NCBI GenBank assembly: GCA_963383645.1
Contig: OY726572.1
Span: forward strand, 66,006,738 to 66,070,737
Length of the DNA stretch: 64,000 bases
Source of the DNA: Muscardinus avellanarius
Taxonomy: Eukaryota > Chordata > Mammalia > Rodentia > Gliridae
Reading direction: 5' to 3'
Numbering within the stretch: position 1 is the first letter of the stretch; each line of letters begins with the position of its first letter. The notes below the pieces were generated by a model. That model did no database searches. It was not told where the DNA came from and saw only the letters and a list, made by a program, of their open reading frames with translations. The position numbers and the translations under genes are program-made. Shown piece by piece: positions 36,175-49,720 of this stretch.

Positions 36175-38482
36175 GTGGTACTGGGGTTCTTGGAAGCCCT
36201 TTTACCTCCAGGCTACACTCCCAGACCTATTTTTTTTATTTCTATTTGGAAACAGGGTCTCCTAAGCCAGTGCGGCTGGTTTCGAACCTGCGGGATCCTC
36301 TTGTCTCAGCCTCCCAAGCGCAGGGATTACAAGCGCGTTGCCACCACGCCCGGCTACTGAGTTGTAAAGGGCCTAACTAAGTACCTGAGGGCTGTCCTCG
36401 AACCATCATTCTCCTGTCTCAGCCTCTCAAATGCTGGGATTATAAGCATGCTCTACCACACTTGGCTTAAAGAATAGGTTTTAAAAGATTAAATGTGCAT
36501 CTTTATCTGGAGCCAGGTATGGTGACGCAAGTTTATAATCCCAGTTCTTGGGGCCACCAAGACAGGAGGATCATAGTTTCAAGACTATCCTCAACAACAT
36601 AAGCAAGACTCTTAGCAACTCTCAACAGATTTTTAGATGGTTTGAAAATAAAAAGGTCTGAGGTAGCTGGATGTGGTGGCACTTGCTGTAATCCTGGCAC
36701 TTGAGAGGCTGAAACCGGAGGATCACAAGTTCTTGGCCAGCCTCAGCTACTTAGGCCCTCCACGATTTAGTGAGACCTTGTTTCAAAATAAAGAATAAAA
36801 AAATAGGGCTTGGGGTGTAGCTTGGAGGTAGAATAACCCTGGGTTTCACCCCCAGCACTACATAGAAGAAAAGAAAAGAAAAAGGTCTTAGGGTGTAGCC
36901 CAGAAGTAGAATGCCCCTGGGTTCAGTCCCTGGTGTGCCCCCCCCCCAGTTATTCTTTTAAGTTTTGTCCTACTTCCACTCACTATTTTTACTTTTAAAC
37001 AGCAGGAAAATGCAAAAACCTCTATGACTCTTTCCTTACTTATTAATGTGATACAGTCTCTTTCTGAACTTCTTTTTTTAGTTTTTAATGAAAATATTTT
37101 TTTACGACTTTATTATTATTTTATGTTGGAGAATCTTCGTAAATGCCTTGAAGTCTAGGGGTGATCTTATTAAACTCTGAATTCCCTGAGTGCTTACTCA
37201 ATTTATATGTATATAGAAAGTAATAAAATAATCTTTCAAGGAATAATTGTTGAAAAAATATTTGTATATGTAAATCATTTTGTAAACTCTTTATGTAACT
37301 TAATATTTGGAAAACATAGTTGGTATCTGGAAAAACCTAGGACATTGACTATATTTACTCTTTAATGAACAAAAAATAAAAGATTCCAAACAGGTGGAAT
37401 GCTTGCTGATCATGTGTTCTGATTGTTTTTTTCATAAGGCTGAATTCTATTATAACAATTTTTTTTAAAGTAAATACCCGTTATCAGGATTTGGTATTGG
37501 TAATAGTCTTTTTAAGAATGTGCTTCTGTCTGTTAATATAATTTAAATTCAAGTTGAATTTTTCAATCTTGTTTCCCCCCTTGCTTTGTAGAAATGAGGG
37601 CAGTAGAAAAGAAAATGAAACTCTCAGAAGACGTTCTCATTCTCCCAGTCCTAGGCATTCTAGGAGATCAAGTTCAAGTCACAGGTTCCATCGATCTCGA
37701 AGTCCAGTACACTACACATATAGACCTAGAAGTCGAAGTCCAAGAATTTGCCATCGTTTCATTTCTAGATACAGATCAAGATCCAGATCTCGTTCACCAT
37801 TTCGAATTAGAAATCCATTTAGAGGCAGTCCAAAATGCTATCGATCAGTTAGCCCTGAAAGGACACCAAGGAGATCAGCGAAATCATCAGGTACAGTAAT
37901 AAGAACATCAGTGAGTGAGTGTGTGTGTGTGTGTGTGTGCGTGCGCGTGTGCGCGCACATGCGCGCGCGCACGCTGGGAACGGAACCCAGAGGCTTTCTA
38001 CCTCTGGGCTATAATGCTAGACCTATTTTATATTTTATCTGGAAACAGGTTCTCACTAGGTTGCTGAGAGCCTCAATAAGTAGCTGAGGCTGACTTCGAC
38101 CCTGTGCGATCCTTCTGTCTCAGCCTCCCAAGTACAGGGATTACAAGTGTGTGCCACCGTGACCGGCTGTAAATCTGTTATTTTGACTAAATTTTTTTAG
38201 TTTCTTTTCATTGGATTTTCTTTTTTATTAATTATAAATTTGTTTCATGAAATTAAACACATCTCAGAGTACATTGTTCTAGTAACTTTGGGAACAATTG
38301 TGAGTGAGTCTTTTGACCAACATCAGATTTAAAAATAGTATGTGAAAGTGTAATTTGTCTTAATAATTGATTATAAATGTCTACACATTAATCAAAAGTT
38401 TAGAAATTTGTATTTTTAACCTCTGTCTCAGTATTGGTTTTAATGACCTTAAGTAGTATTTAGCTCTCTCTGTTTCTGGGTG

Positions 38483-38559
<77 letters not shown>

Positions 38560-41500
38560 CAATGAAAGAGACAATTGTTAATGTGTAGGAAGTACTTTGA
38601 GAAGGTGTTTTACAATGTGGTTCAAGGCACGGAGAGATACACAAAATCTTCTCAGAGTTCTATAAGGTTTTGTCTTTTTCAGTTACATATCTGTGAGATT
38701 GGATTTTCTTTATACCATCAACTAAAACAATGTATCCAGCATATTGGATGCAGAAGCAGATACAAGAATTTAAGCATTTTCTTTTAAGCCCAATTTAAAA
38801 ATGTTTGGAGCAATCTATAAACTACTCAACCAGTTTTTTGTTTTATGAAGGGAATTTTTCATAAAAATGTTATTTTATGTTAACATAGGATTTATTATTA
38901 AACGAAGTAGTAAACAGTTCTAGAGTTTTATTTTGAATTTTAATATGGTAAATGTGTCATGATAATGTGTAGGGATCCTGCAATTAAAAATTTTAGGATC
39001 GCCGGTATAAGAGAAACTCACTGAATAAAAAAACTTCATTTAAAAGCTTTTTGCATGAACTGAAGACTGATAACTTTTTTTTTTTTTTTTTTTTTTTTAG
39101 CGTATATGCTCCCTTTTGGGCTTGAAAAGGGCTCTGTATGAATATTGCTAATCTTTTTTGCATAATGTTACGAAATGGTTAAGTTCTCAGTTGAAGTTGT
39201 ATTTATATTCTTTTTATTAGATAGAAAAAAAGCACCAGATGATGTGGTACAACGGTCTGGACATGGGGCAGAACTTAGTAAACAGAAACATCTTGAAGCC
39301 TTTGATGAAGGACACTCACCAGCACAAAAGCCTAAAATTGTCAGTGGGTCAAAGCCATCAGTTAAATCTACAAAGAGTGATGCAAATTTAGGAGGACATT
39401 CTACTCGTAAAGCAAAGAATCCTGAGGATGACAACTTAGCAGAAAGTAAGCAGGTGATGGATAAAGCTGTTTCTCTCCAGAAGAAGGTCAGTAATTCTTG
39501 TTTATTACTGTAAGTGTACATATATTTGTTATGGCAAATAAAAGAGTTGTCTGAATTTTCTTATTCTATGTTATCAGTAAATTGAAACTTATGACTTGTG
39601 AAATTGTATCTCAGGAATGCCAGAGATTTGACATGTGTCAAAAAATTGTGTTAATTTGGCAGTTTTTGACTAGTTTACATGCAGATTGTTGTAATGAGCT
39701 TTGCTATTTGATTGGGGAGGTGATTATAAGCAGTAACATTAACAAGATTTTATAATTTTTGTTAGTAAGCTATAAGTTTCTTAAGCATTGGTAATTTTCA
39801 GTCTGTCTTATACTTTCTGTGATATAGTTCCAAAGTTAAATATTCTGTTGCAGCTGGGCGTGGTGGCACACACTTGTAATCCCCGCGCTTGGGAGGCGGA
39901 GATAGGAGGATCGCGCAGGTTCGAAGCCAGCCGCGCTGGCTTAAGAGACCCTGTTTCCAAATAAAAATACAAAAAAGGTCTGGGAGTATAGCCAGAAGTA
40001 GAAGGGTTTCCAGGAATCCCAGTACCACCCCCTCCTTCCCCCCAAAATTCTGTTGTAATAATGTAGAATGTTTTCTTTTCTGGTACTGATTTATTGATAT
40101 GTTTTTGCTATAACCTGTTGGTTAAAATAGTGAATTACTATTTTCTTGTGTATTTTATTAAATTACTACTAATATGCCAAACACATCCTAAGATGTTAGA
40201 ATCCTAACAGAATAACTCTTTATTAGGACTGATTATCAAATGTTTAGTGTATTGTAATACTAAGAAGTCTTCAAGTATTTAGTACATTGTTCTCAAAATT
40301 ATCTAAATAAGACTTTCTTCCCTTTTATATTTTATTTTGAAACAGGGTCGCACTAGGTTGATGAACGTCTTGCTACTTGCTGAGGCTGTTTTTGAACTTG
40401 TGATCCTCCTATCTCAGCCTCCCAAGTGCTAGGATTACAAGCATGCACCACCATGCCTGGCCATTGAAGACAAAGTTCTTTTTTATATAAAATTTCTTAT
40501 AAAAAGTATATAAAGCTCTTCATGAAGCATGGTGGCACATGCTTATAATCCTAGTATTTGGGAGAGTGAGACAGGAGGATTGCAAATTCACCGCCAGCCT
40601 CAGCTACTTAGTGAGGCTCTCTGCCACTCAGTGAGACCTTGTTTCAAAATAAAGGATAAAAAATAGAGCTGAGAGTATAGCTCAGAGGTAGAATGCCCCT
40701 GGGTTCAATCCTCAGTATCACAAAACAAATTTTTTGTAGGCTGAGACATTAGGATCACAGATTCAAAGCCACCCTCAGCAATATAGTGAGGTTCTAGCAA
40801 CTTAGCAAGACACTGTTTCCAAATAAAAAACAAAATAGGGCGAGGGTTGTAGCTCAGAGATAGAAAAACTCTGGGATCAATCCCTAGTACCAAAAAATAA
40901 AAATAAAAAATTTAGTTTATTTTTAACATAGGTAGCATTTAGTGCCAGAGTATATTCAAATTGTATATATTACATATGAATCTTTAAAAATATTATATTT
41001 AAGCCGGGCGTGGTGGCACATGTTTGTAATCCCAGCATTCGGGAGGCTGAGACCGGAGGATTGCGGTTCGCGGGCAGCCTCAGCTACTTAGTGAGGCCCT
41101 CTGCAACTCAGTGAGACCCTGTTTCAAAATAAAGAATAAAAAATAGGACAGGGGACGTAGCTCGGAGGTCTAATGCCCCTGGGTTCCATCCCCAGACCCG
41201 CAAAAAAAAAAAAAAATTATATTTATATATAATTTCCTATTATTAGAACACAGGGTGAACAACTGGGAATTCAGCTTTACTACATGGTGGGCACAGAAAA
41301 ATACTCCTATTGGCCTTGGACCATTTCATAAGTCACGTTTTCTACAAGATGCTTACAAACAGAAGAGTACCTATACACTCATTATGACTATTTGGTTAAA
41401 TACATAAATCATAGTTGGGCATGGTGGTGCATGCTTGTAGTCCCGGCATTTGGGAGGCTAAGGAGAATCGCGGTTCGCAGACTGCCTCAGCTACTTAGTG

Positions 41501-43998
41501 AAGCCCTTTGCAATTCAGTGAGACCCTGTTTCAAAATAAAGAATAAAAAATAGGGCTGATGGTGTAGTTCGGAGAGAGAATACCCCTGGGTTCTAACCCC
41601 AGGAACACACACACACACTCTCTATATATACATATATATAATATACATCATATTTCTTATCACTTCACTTAAAAATTTTAAAAAACTTAAATATATGATA
41701 AAGAATTGTTAAATATTTAGAAAAGATCCATTAAAGGACTGGGATTCATAGGATAAAAATTATATGGGGAATTATTCTGTACTTTGTGGCTTATTTGATG
41801 TATTTAAAATTTTTTCTTTCACTCCAAAAATAGCTTCGGAAAGAGCCGACTTTGAATAATGGTTCAGTTCTTCTTGTATCTGAATTACCAGAGGATGGCT
41901 ACACTGAAGAAGATATTAGGAAAGTATTTCAGCCATTTGGAAAAGTTGATGATGTCCTGATTGTTCCATATAGAAAGGAGGTGAGCCACTTGGTTTATTC
42001 TAAAAATTCACACAAAGTTGTTTTAGTGATTCTCTAAACTTGTTGGGTCTCTTGGCTATATATATTACATTTGTTTATTGAGAGTTAATGTAAATGTTTG
42101 GATGCAAACAAACAAGATTCTAAGGGATTGGTACACTTGTAAAGGGCCAGATAACAAATACTTTAGGGTTTGTGGGCTAAGTATAGTATCACAACTAATC
42201 TGCCATTGTGGTATAATAAGAAGCCATAGATAATGTATAAATGAGTGAGCATTGTTTTGTTCCAAAAAACTATTCACAAAAATAGATGGCGTGTTATAGT
42301 GTATACTAGTAGGGTTGTACTAAAATGAATTATCTCTTTTGTATAGTAAGTATTGTCTGCATGTGGATTGTATTCCTGTAGCTCATATGACAAGAATTTA
42401 TAATTCTGAACAATGCTAAAATAAGCAGAACACAGAAATTGTGAGTTAAGACAAGAACATATTGGGTGTGTCATTTTAACTACAAAAACCCTAAAAATGT
42501 CAGATCTACTGACAGTATCTTTGATGGAATTCTGGGATAGAAAAAGGGCATTAGAGAAAAGCTAAGGATATGTGAGTAAAGATGAATTTTGGTTAATAAC
42601 AATGTGTTAATGTTGATTTATTAATTGTGACAAATATACTCTGCCAGTATAAGATATTCATAATAGGAGAAGCTGGATGTAGGGTATATAGGAATTTTCT
42701 ATTCATTTTTTTTCTGTAAATTAAAAGCCATTCTACAAATAAAAGGTTTTTTGTTACTGTTAAAAAAGTTAGACTTAATGCTGTGTATGGTGTAGATACT
42801 TGTAATCCCAGTACTTGGGAAACTGAGAGAGGAAGATCTCAGATTTGTGGTTGGCCCCAGAAATTTAGTGAGGCCATCCACAAATTAGTGAGGCCCTGTT
42901 TCAAAATTAAAAATAGCTGGGCATGGTGGCACATACCTGTAATCCCAAACTTGGGAGGCTGAGACAGAAGGATTGTAGGTTCAGAGCCAGCCTTGGCAAT
43001 GTCAGCAACCTAGTGAGACCCTGATTCCAAGTAAAGAAATACAATTGGTCTGGAAGTATAGCTTGGAGGTAGAAAGTCTTTGGATTCTATCCTCAGTACA
43101 ACAAATAATAATAAAAAAAAGGCCATGGGTTCATTTCCCAGTAAACACATAAACACCCACACACCCTTAATTTTGGCTTCCCTCCTTTTGTTCATTTAGC
43201 CCTGCCTTCCTGTTTTCTTTTGTTCCATGGACCTGCTGTGAACACCTGTGTCCTGATAATGGAACAGAAATTCTCTAAGGTTAAATCTCCATTTCATGTA
43301 TGAAAGATCAAATTATACTTTAGCAAAACAAAAAAACAACTGGGTCTTAAGATAATTTTAGTTTTAGTTTCCAGAGGTAAGTATTAAGTTCATTTTAAAA
43401 TTAAAAAAAAATAATTTTTTTTTGTGGTACTGGGAATCGAATCCAAAGGCATTCCACCTTCAAGCTATACCCTCAGCCTGATTAATTTTTTATTTGGAAA
43501 CAGAGTCTCGGTAGGTTGATAATAGTCTCACTGCTTGCTGACACTGTCCTCAAACCTATGATCCTCCTGTCTCAGCCTCCCAAGTACCAAGATTACAGGC
43601 GTGTGCTATCATTCCTGGTGTAAAATGCTTTTAAAGGCAAAGGCAAATTGTTGAAAAAGAAAAAAATTTCATTTTAGGTCTACTTGGAAATGGAATGTAA
43701 AGAAGCAGTTAATGCAGTTATGAAGTACATTGAAACAGTGCCTCTTCTGATAAAAGGAAAAAATGTGAAAATATGTGTTCCAGGAAAGAAAAAAGCACAG
43801 GTAAGGTAAATTTAGACACTAGATGGTTCATTGTTTTTGATTATTTTAACTTTTTTGTTTAAATGTAAATATGACACACATTCAGAAAACACATAAAACA
43901 TTAATATTAGGCCAATAGATTATATGTGTATAAATTCAGATGCATTGAAATTAAAAGCTTCTTTATATACATATATAGCACTATGTTTTTGTGTGTGT

Positions 43999-44053
<55 letters not shown>

Positions 44054-47000
44054 CTGGGGGTGAAACCCAGAGGCTTTCTACTTCCGGGCTATACTCCCAG
44101 ACCCATTTTATATTTTATTTGGAAACAGGGTCCCACTAAGTTGCCAAGAGCCTCACTAAGTAGCTGAAGCTGGCTTCGAACCTGCGTGATCCTCCTGTCT
44201 CAGCCTCCCAAGCGCGGGGATTACAAGTGTGCGCCACCACGTCCGGCTTTACATATATAGCACTATGAATAGGTTTTTTTCTTCTTTTTTTCTTTTTTGC
44301 CATACTAGGGATGGAACCCAGAGGCATTCTACCTCTGATGTACATCCCCAGCCCTATTTTTTATTCTTTATTTTGAAACAGGGTCTCACTGAGTTGCAAA
44401 GGGCCTCACTAAGTAGCTGAGACTGTCTGTGAACCGTGTTTTTCCTCCTGTCTCAGCCTCCCAAATGCTGGGATTACAAGTGTGAGCCACCATGCCCAGC
44501 TTCTTCGAGTAGTTTTTTTCTTTTTCTTTTTCTTTTTTTTTTTTTTTTTTGTGGTCTTGGGGATGGAACCCAGAGGCCCCTACTTCCATGCTACACCCCC
44601 AACCTATTTTATATTTTATTTTGAAACAGATCTCACTAAGTTGCTGAGAGCCTCACTAAGTAGCTGAGGCTGATTTCAAACCTGTGTGATCCTCCAGTCT
44701 CAGCCTCCCAAGTAATGGGATTACAAGCATGTGCCACCACGTTCAACTACTTAAAATTTTTTAACATGTTGCTTTGTGTATGTATGCTCTTTTAATGTAT
44801 GCTCTTTTTTGCTATAGAATGCTTGCTTATTTAGAGGTTTTATAGCAAATATTTCTTAATCATAATAGTCTAACATATTAATGCATGTGGATTTTTCTCA
44901 GTTTTTAAAAAATTCTTTGTGGTATTACTTTATAATATACAGTTATTTTAGTTCCTTCATATGTATTTAGATTATTTTGGGTTTTTAAATTACCATAAAT
45001 AAGACTTTAATCAACTCTTTATATTCTTTCATAGGCAGTTCTTTTGGATTTAGGACTTAACTATGGTACTAGGGATTGAACCCAGGGGCATCCTACCTCT
45101 GAGACCTGGTCCTCCCCCCAACCCCCTGCAGCCTATTTATTTGTTTGTTTGTTTGTTTGTTTTTATTGTGGTACTGGGGATGGAACTCATGGGCATTCTA
45201 CCTCCAAGATAAACCCCCAGCCTTATTTTTTTATTCTTTAAAGGGGTTCCTTTTTTTGTCTTTTTGGAACTGGGGATCCAACCCAGTGTGCCGCACCTGC
45301 AAACAGGTGCTTTGCCACTGAACTGCATCCCAGTTCCCTATTTTTTATTTTTTATTTTGAAACAGGATCTCACTGAGTTGAAAAGGACCTCTCTAAGTAG
45401 CTGAGGTTGACCGTGAATCACGATCCTCCAGTGTCAAACTCACAAATGCTGGGATTACTAGTGTGCGCCACCACGCCCGATTTATTTATTTATGCATTTA
45501 TTAATGTATGTATGTATGTATGTATGTATTTATTTTGTGGTGCTGGGGATGGAACCCAGGAGCATTCTACCTCTGAGCTACACCCCTGGTTTGTTTGTTT
45601 GTTTGTTTACTGCAGTACTTGGGATGGAACCCATGGGCATTCTACCACTGAGCTACATCCCCAGCCCTAATTTTCATTCTTTACTTTAAAACAGGGCCTC
45701 ACTAAGAGGCTTTCTGTGAACTGTGGTCCTCCTGTCTCAGCTTCCCACATGCTGGGATTACGAGCATGTGCCACCACGCCCAGCAGGATTTATGTTGTAA
45801 AACTATCAACATCTGCTGAGCATGGTGGCACATGCTTATATTCCCGAGAACTTGGGAGGCTGAGACAGGAGAATTGTCGGTTTGAAGCCAGCCTCAGGAA
45901 CTAAAGGGGGCCCTGTTTTAAAATAAAGAATAAAGTACGACTGGACCTGGGCGTGGTGGTGCAGGCTTGTAATCCCCGCGCTTGGGAGGCGGAGACAGGA
46001 GGATCTCGCAGGTTCGGAGCCAGCTGCGCTGGCTTAAGAGACCCTGTTTCCAAATAAAAAATATAAAATAGGTCTGGGAGTATAGTGCAGAGGTAGAATG
46101 GCTTCCAGGAACCCCAGTACCAAAAAAAAAAAAAAAAAGAAAGAAAGAAAGAAAGAAAGGAAAAGGAAAGGAAAGGAAAGGAAAGGAAAGGAAAGGAAAA
46201 AGAAAAAAGTACGACTGGGAGTGTAGCTCACAGGTAGAATTCCCCTTCTGTCAGTTTCGAGTACGACACTCACAAAAAAATTAACATCTTAATTCTTTTA
46301 GTTTAAAAAAAAATCTCATATGTAAAAACCATGGTATCTAGTTTTAATTTGCATTTTAATGATAATAAATTTTAGTGTTTTTAAATAATTACAATTTTTT
46401 TGTTTTATTTTTCTTTTTTCTTTTTTTGGTGGTACTGGGGTTCCTGGAAATACTTCTACCCCCGGGCTACACTCCCAGACACCCATTTTTTTTATATTAT
46501 AATTTGGAAACAGGGTCTCTTAAGTCAGCGAGGCTGGCTTTGAACCTGCACAATCCTCCTGTCTCCGCCTCCCAAGCGGGGATTACAAGTGTGCGCCACC
46601 ATGCCTGGCTTGTTATTGGTTTTGGTGAGTTGTCTATATCTTCTCATTTTTTCACTGTATATTTGTCATTAAAAATTTTATTTGAATCTGTCGTAGTGAC
46701 TGGCCTATTTGGGGGGCTGAGACAGGATCACAGTTCGGGGACAGCCTTATCTACTTAGTGAGGACCTTTGCAACTCAGTTTCAAAATAAAGAGTGGAAAA
46801 TAGGGCTGGGTGTGTACCTCAGAGGTAGGATGCCCCCCCTGGGTTCTATCCTCAGTACTGGGGCAGGGAGGGGATTTCATTTGAGGTTGTGTGTGGTGGT
46901 GCAGACTTAAAATCCCAGTAGTAGGGAGGCTTAGATAGGGAGGCTCACAGATTCATAGCCAGGCTCAGCAACCTGTGAGAGCCTCTGCAATTTAGTGAGA

Positions 47001-49668
47001 ACTTGTTTCAAAATAAAGAGTAAAATAGGGATGGGGGTATAGCTCAGAAGTAGAATACCCCTGGGTTCATTTCAGCTGGGTGTGGTGACACATGTCTATA
47101 ATTCTAGTACTTGGGAGTCTTGAGACAGAAGAAGAATCAAAGATTCAAGACCAGTCTCAGTAACTTAGTGAGATCCTATTAAGAAAAAGAAAAAGAAAAA
47201 AGAAATAAGGGACTGAGAGTATGGCTCAGTGATAGAATGTCCCTGGGTTCAATCCCCAGTACCACCAGAAAAAAATATATATATATCTATTACCCTAGAT
47301 AATAAATTTGTATTACAGATGAAAAGTATTTTAGTGTTTTGCTTGTATATACATTTGTATATACAATTAAATATGATGAGAGTCTCACAACTTGCTGAGG
47401 CTGTCCTCAAACTTGTGATCTTCTTATCTCAGGGATTACAGGTATGTGCCATAAAGTCCTGCTTCATTATATTTTAAATCTGTTATTTGTGGAATAATGT
47501 GTGGCTAGGATTAATATTACTTTAAAAATGGGTAACCAATTAGCCCAGTACCATTTATGCTTAATCTGTCCTTCCTTATTGACTTGAAAAGCTACAGTTA
47601 TGTGTATAAATTGCCTTAGATACATAGATCTGCTTTGGATTATTCTGTTGCACTGATCTAATAATTTTTATGGTTTTACTGTGTAGCTTAATTATTTTAT
47701 TTAAATCTGTCGTAGTGACTGGCCTATTTGGGGGGCTGAGACAGGAGGATCACAGATCATACTTTATGATATTTTCTTGTCTTTCTAGTAGAGTTCTTTT
47801 AAAAAATAATGGGGGACTACTGAGAATTGAACTCAGGTACTCTGCTACTGAGTAATATCCCTGTCTCTATTTTTTTTTCTTTTCTATTTTTTTATTTTGA
47901 GATAGAGTCTCATTAAGTTGCTGAGGCTGGCCTTAAATTTGTGATCCTTCTGCATAGCTGGGGTTATCGGCATATGCCATCACACCTGATACAGAGTTCT
48001 TTTTCTTATTTATTTAAAATCATTTTCGTTTAATCTTGAACATTTACCTATTAGGTTGGTTTTGTATTTTGTTTTTGTAGCGCTGAAGATTAAATCCAGG
48101 GGCATTCTACCTCTGAGCTACACTCTTGTCTGATTTTATTTCTTCTTTTTAAACAGGGTCTCATCAAGTTGCAGAGGGTTTCACTAAGTAACTGACGCTG
48201 GCCATGAACCTGCAAATCTCCAGTCTCAGCCTTCCAAGTACTGGGATTATGAGTGTATGTCACTATGCCCAGCTTTAATCCTATTAGTTTTAGAATCAGG
48301 GTTCTTTGAAAAATCTTAAGGAGACGTAATTGATACTATAATGAATTCATATTGATGTTTTCTTTGGTGGTACTGGGGTTCCTGGAAGCCCTTCTACCTC
48401 CAGGCTACACTCCCAGACCTATTTTTATATTTTTATTTGGAAACAGGGTCTCTTAAACCAGCGAGTCTGGCTTCACACCTGCGCGATCTTCCTGTCTCTG
48501 CCTCCCAAGCGTGGTGATTACAAGCACATGTGCCACCACACCCGGCTTAATTCATATTGATTTTGTAATACTGAGTCTATTCAGAAACATGGCTTATCTC
48601 TATTATTTAGATTTAATTTCATGTCCTCTAGTAAATTTCATAATTTTTTCCATAAAGTTTTTGTACATTTGGATGGATTAGGTTTGTTTTTTAAAATAAT
48701 ATATTTGTATAAAATATTTATATTGCTATTAGAGAAAGGATCTTATCTCATTTTTTTCTGATTAGTTTCTGCTAAGGTAGCTCATTCTAGTTTATGGCTG
48801 CTTATATGCATGCCATCCATTTATTCCTACTATACTGGTTGGATAATAAAGTATATGGCAACATTAGTTATTACCAGTTTTATCATTTAGGGTTTTGTTC
48901 AGTTTATTTATTTGTGTGGTGCTGAGGATGGAACCCAGAGGCCTTTTGCCTTCGGACTACACTCCCAGACCTATTTACTCTTTTTATTTAGAAACAGGGT
49001 GTTACTTGGTTGCTGAGAGCCTCACTAAGTAGCTGAGGCTGCCTTCGAACCTGTGCAGTCCTCCTGTCACCGCCTCCCAAGTACTAGTTTTACAAGCATG
49101 CGCCACTATACCTGGCTTGTTCAGTTTTAACTAACAGAAAGTTTACCATTGGTTTATTAAAAAAGAGTTATGCTGCTGGGCATAGCTTTGAAAGATAATA
49201 AGAAAATATATATGAGTAATAAAAGAATATAAAATTATGATGTATAATCACAAGTTGCCAGGTGTGGTGGCACATGCCTGTAATCCCAGTACTTGGGAAG
49301 TTGAGATAAGAGGACCATAGGTTCAAGGACATTCCCAGCAAGTAGTGAGACTCTTTTCTTAGCGAGACCCCATCTCAGAATAGCAATAAAATAGGGCTGG
49401 GGGTATAACTCAGAGGTACAATGCCCCTAGCTTCATTCCTCAGTATCACACGCACACACAAAGTAAATAAATAAATAAACTGGATGTGGTGACACACGCT
49501 TGTAATCCCAGTACTTGGGAGGCTGAGATAGGAGGATTGCAGGTTTGCGGTCAGCCTCAGCTACTTAGTAAGACACTCTGCAACTTAGTGAGAACCTGTT
49601 TCAAAATAAAAAATAGGGCTGGAGGTATAGCTTGGCGATAGAATACCCCTGGGTTCCATCCCCAGTAT

Positions 49669-49720
<52 letters not shown>

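Noticed and set aside
37594..37899. A 101-codon second plus-strand frame in exon 5
   Set aside because: Repeated Arg/Ser codons keep another frame open. The real frame is fixed by splice phase and the match to ZNF638.
39078..39102. A long T run followed by AG before exon 6, looking like a splice acceptor
   Set aside because: The frame and the human protein require the acceptor at 39220. The T run has no coding sequence after it and lacks SINE sequence as well, so it is most likely a homopolymer remnant.
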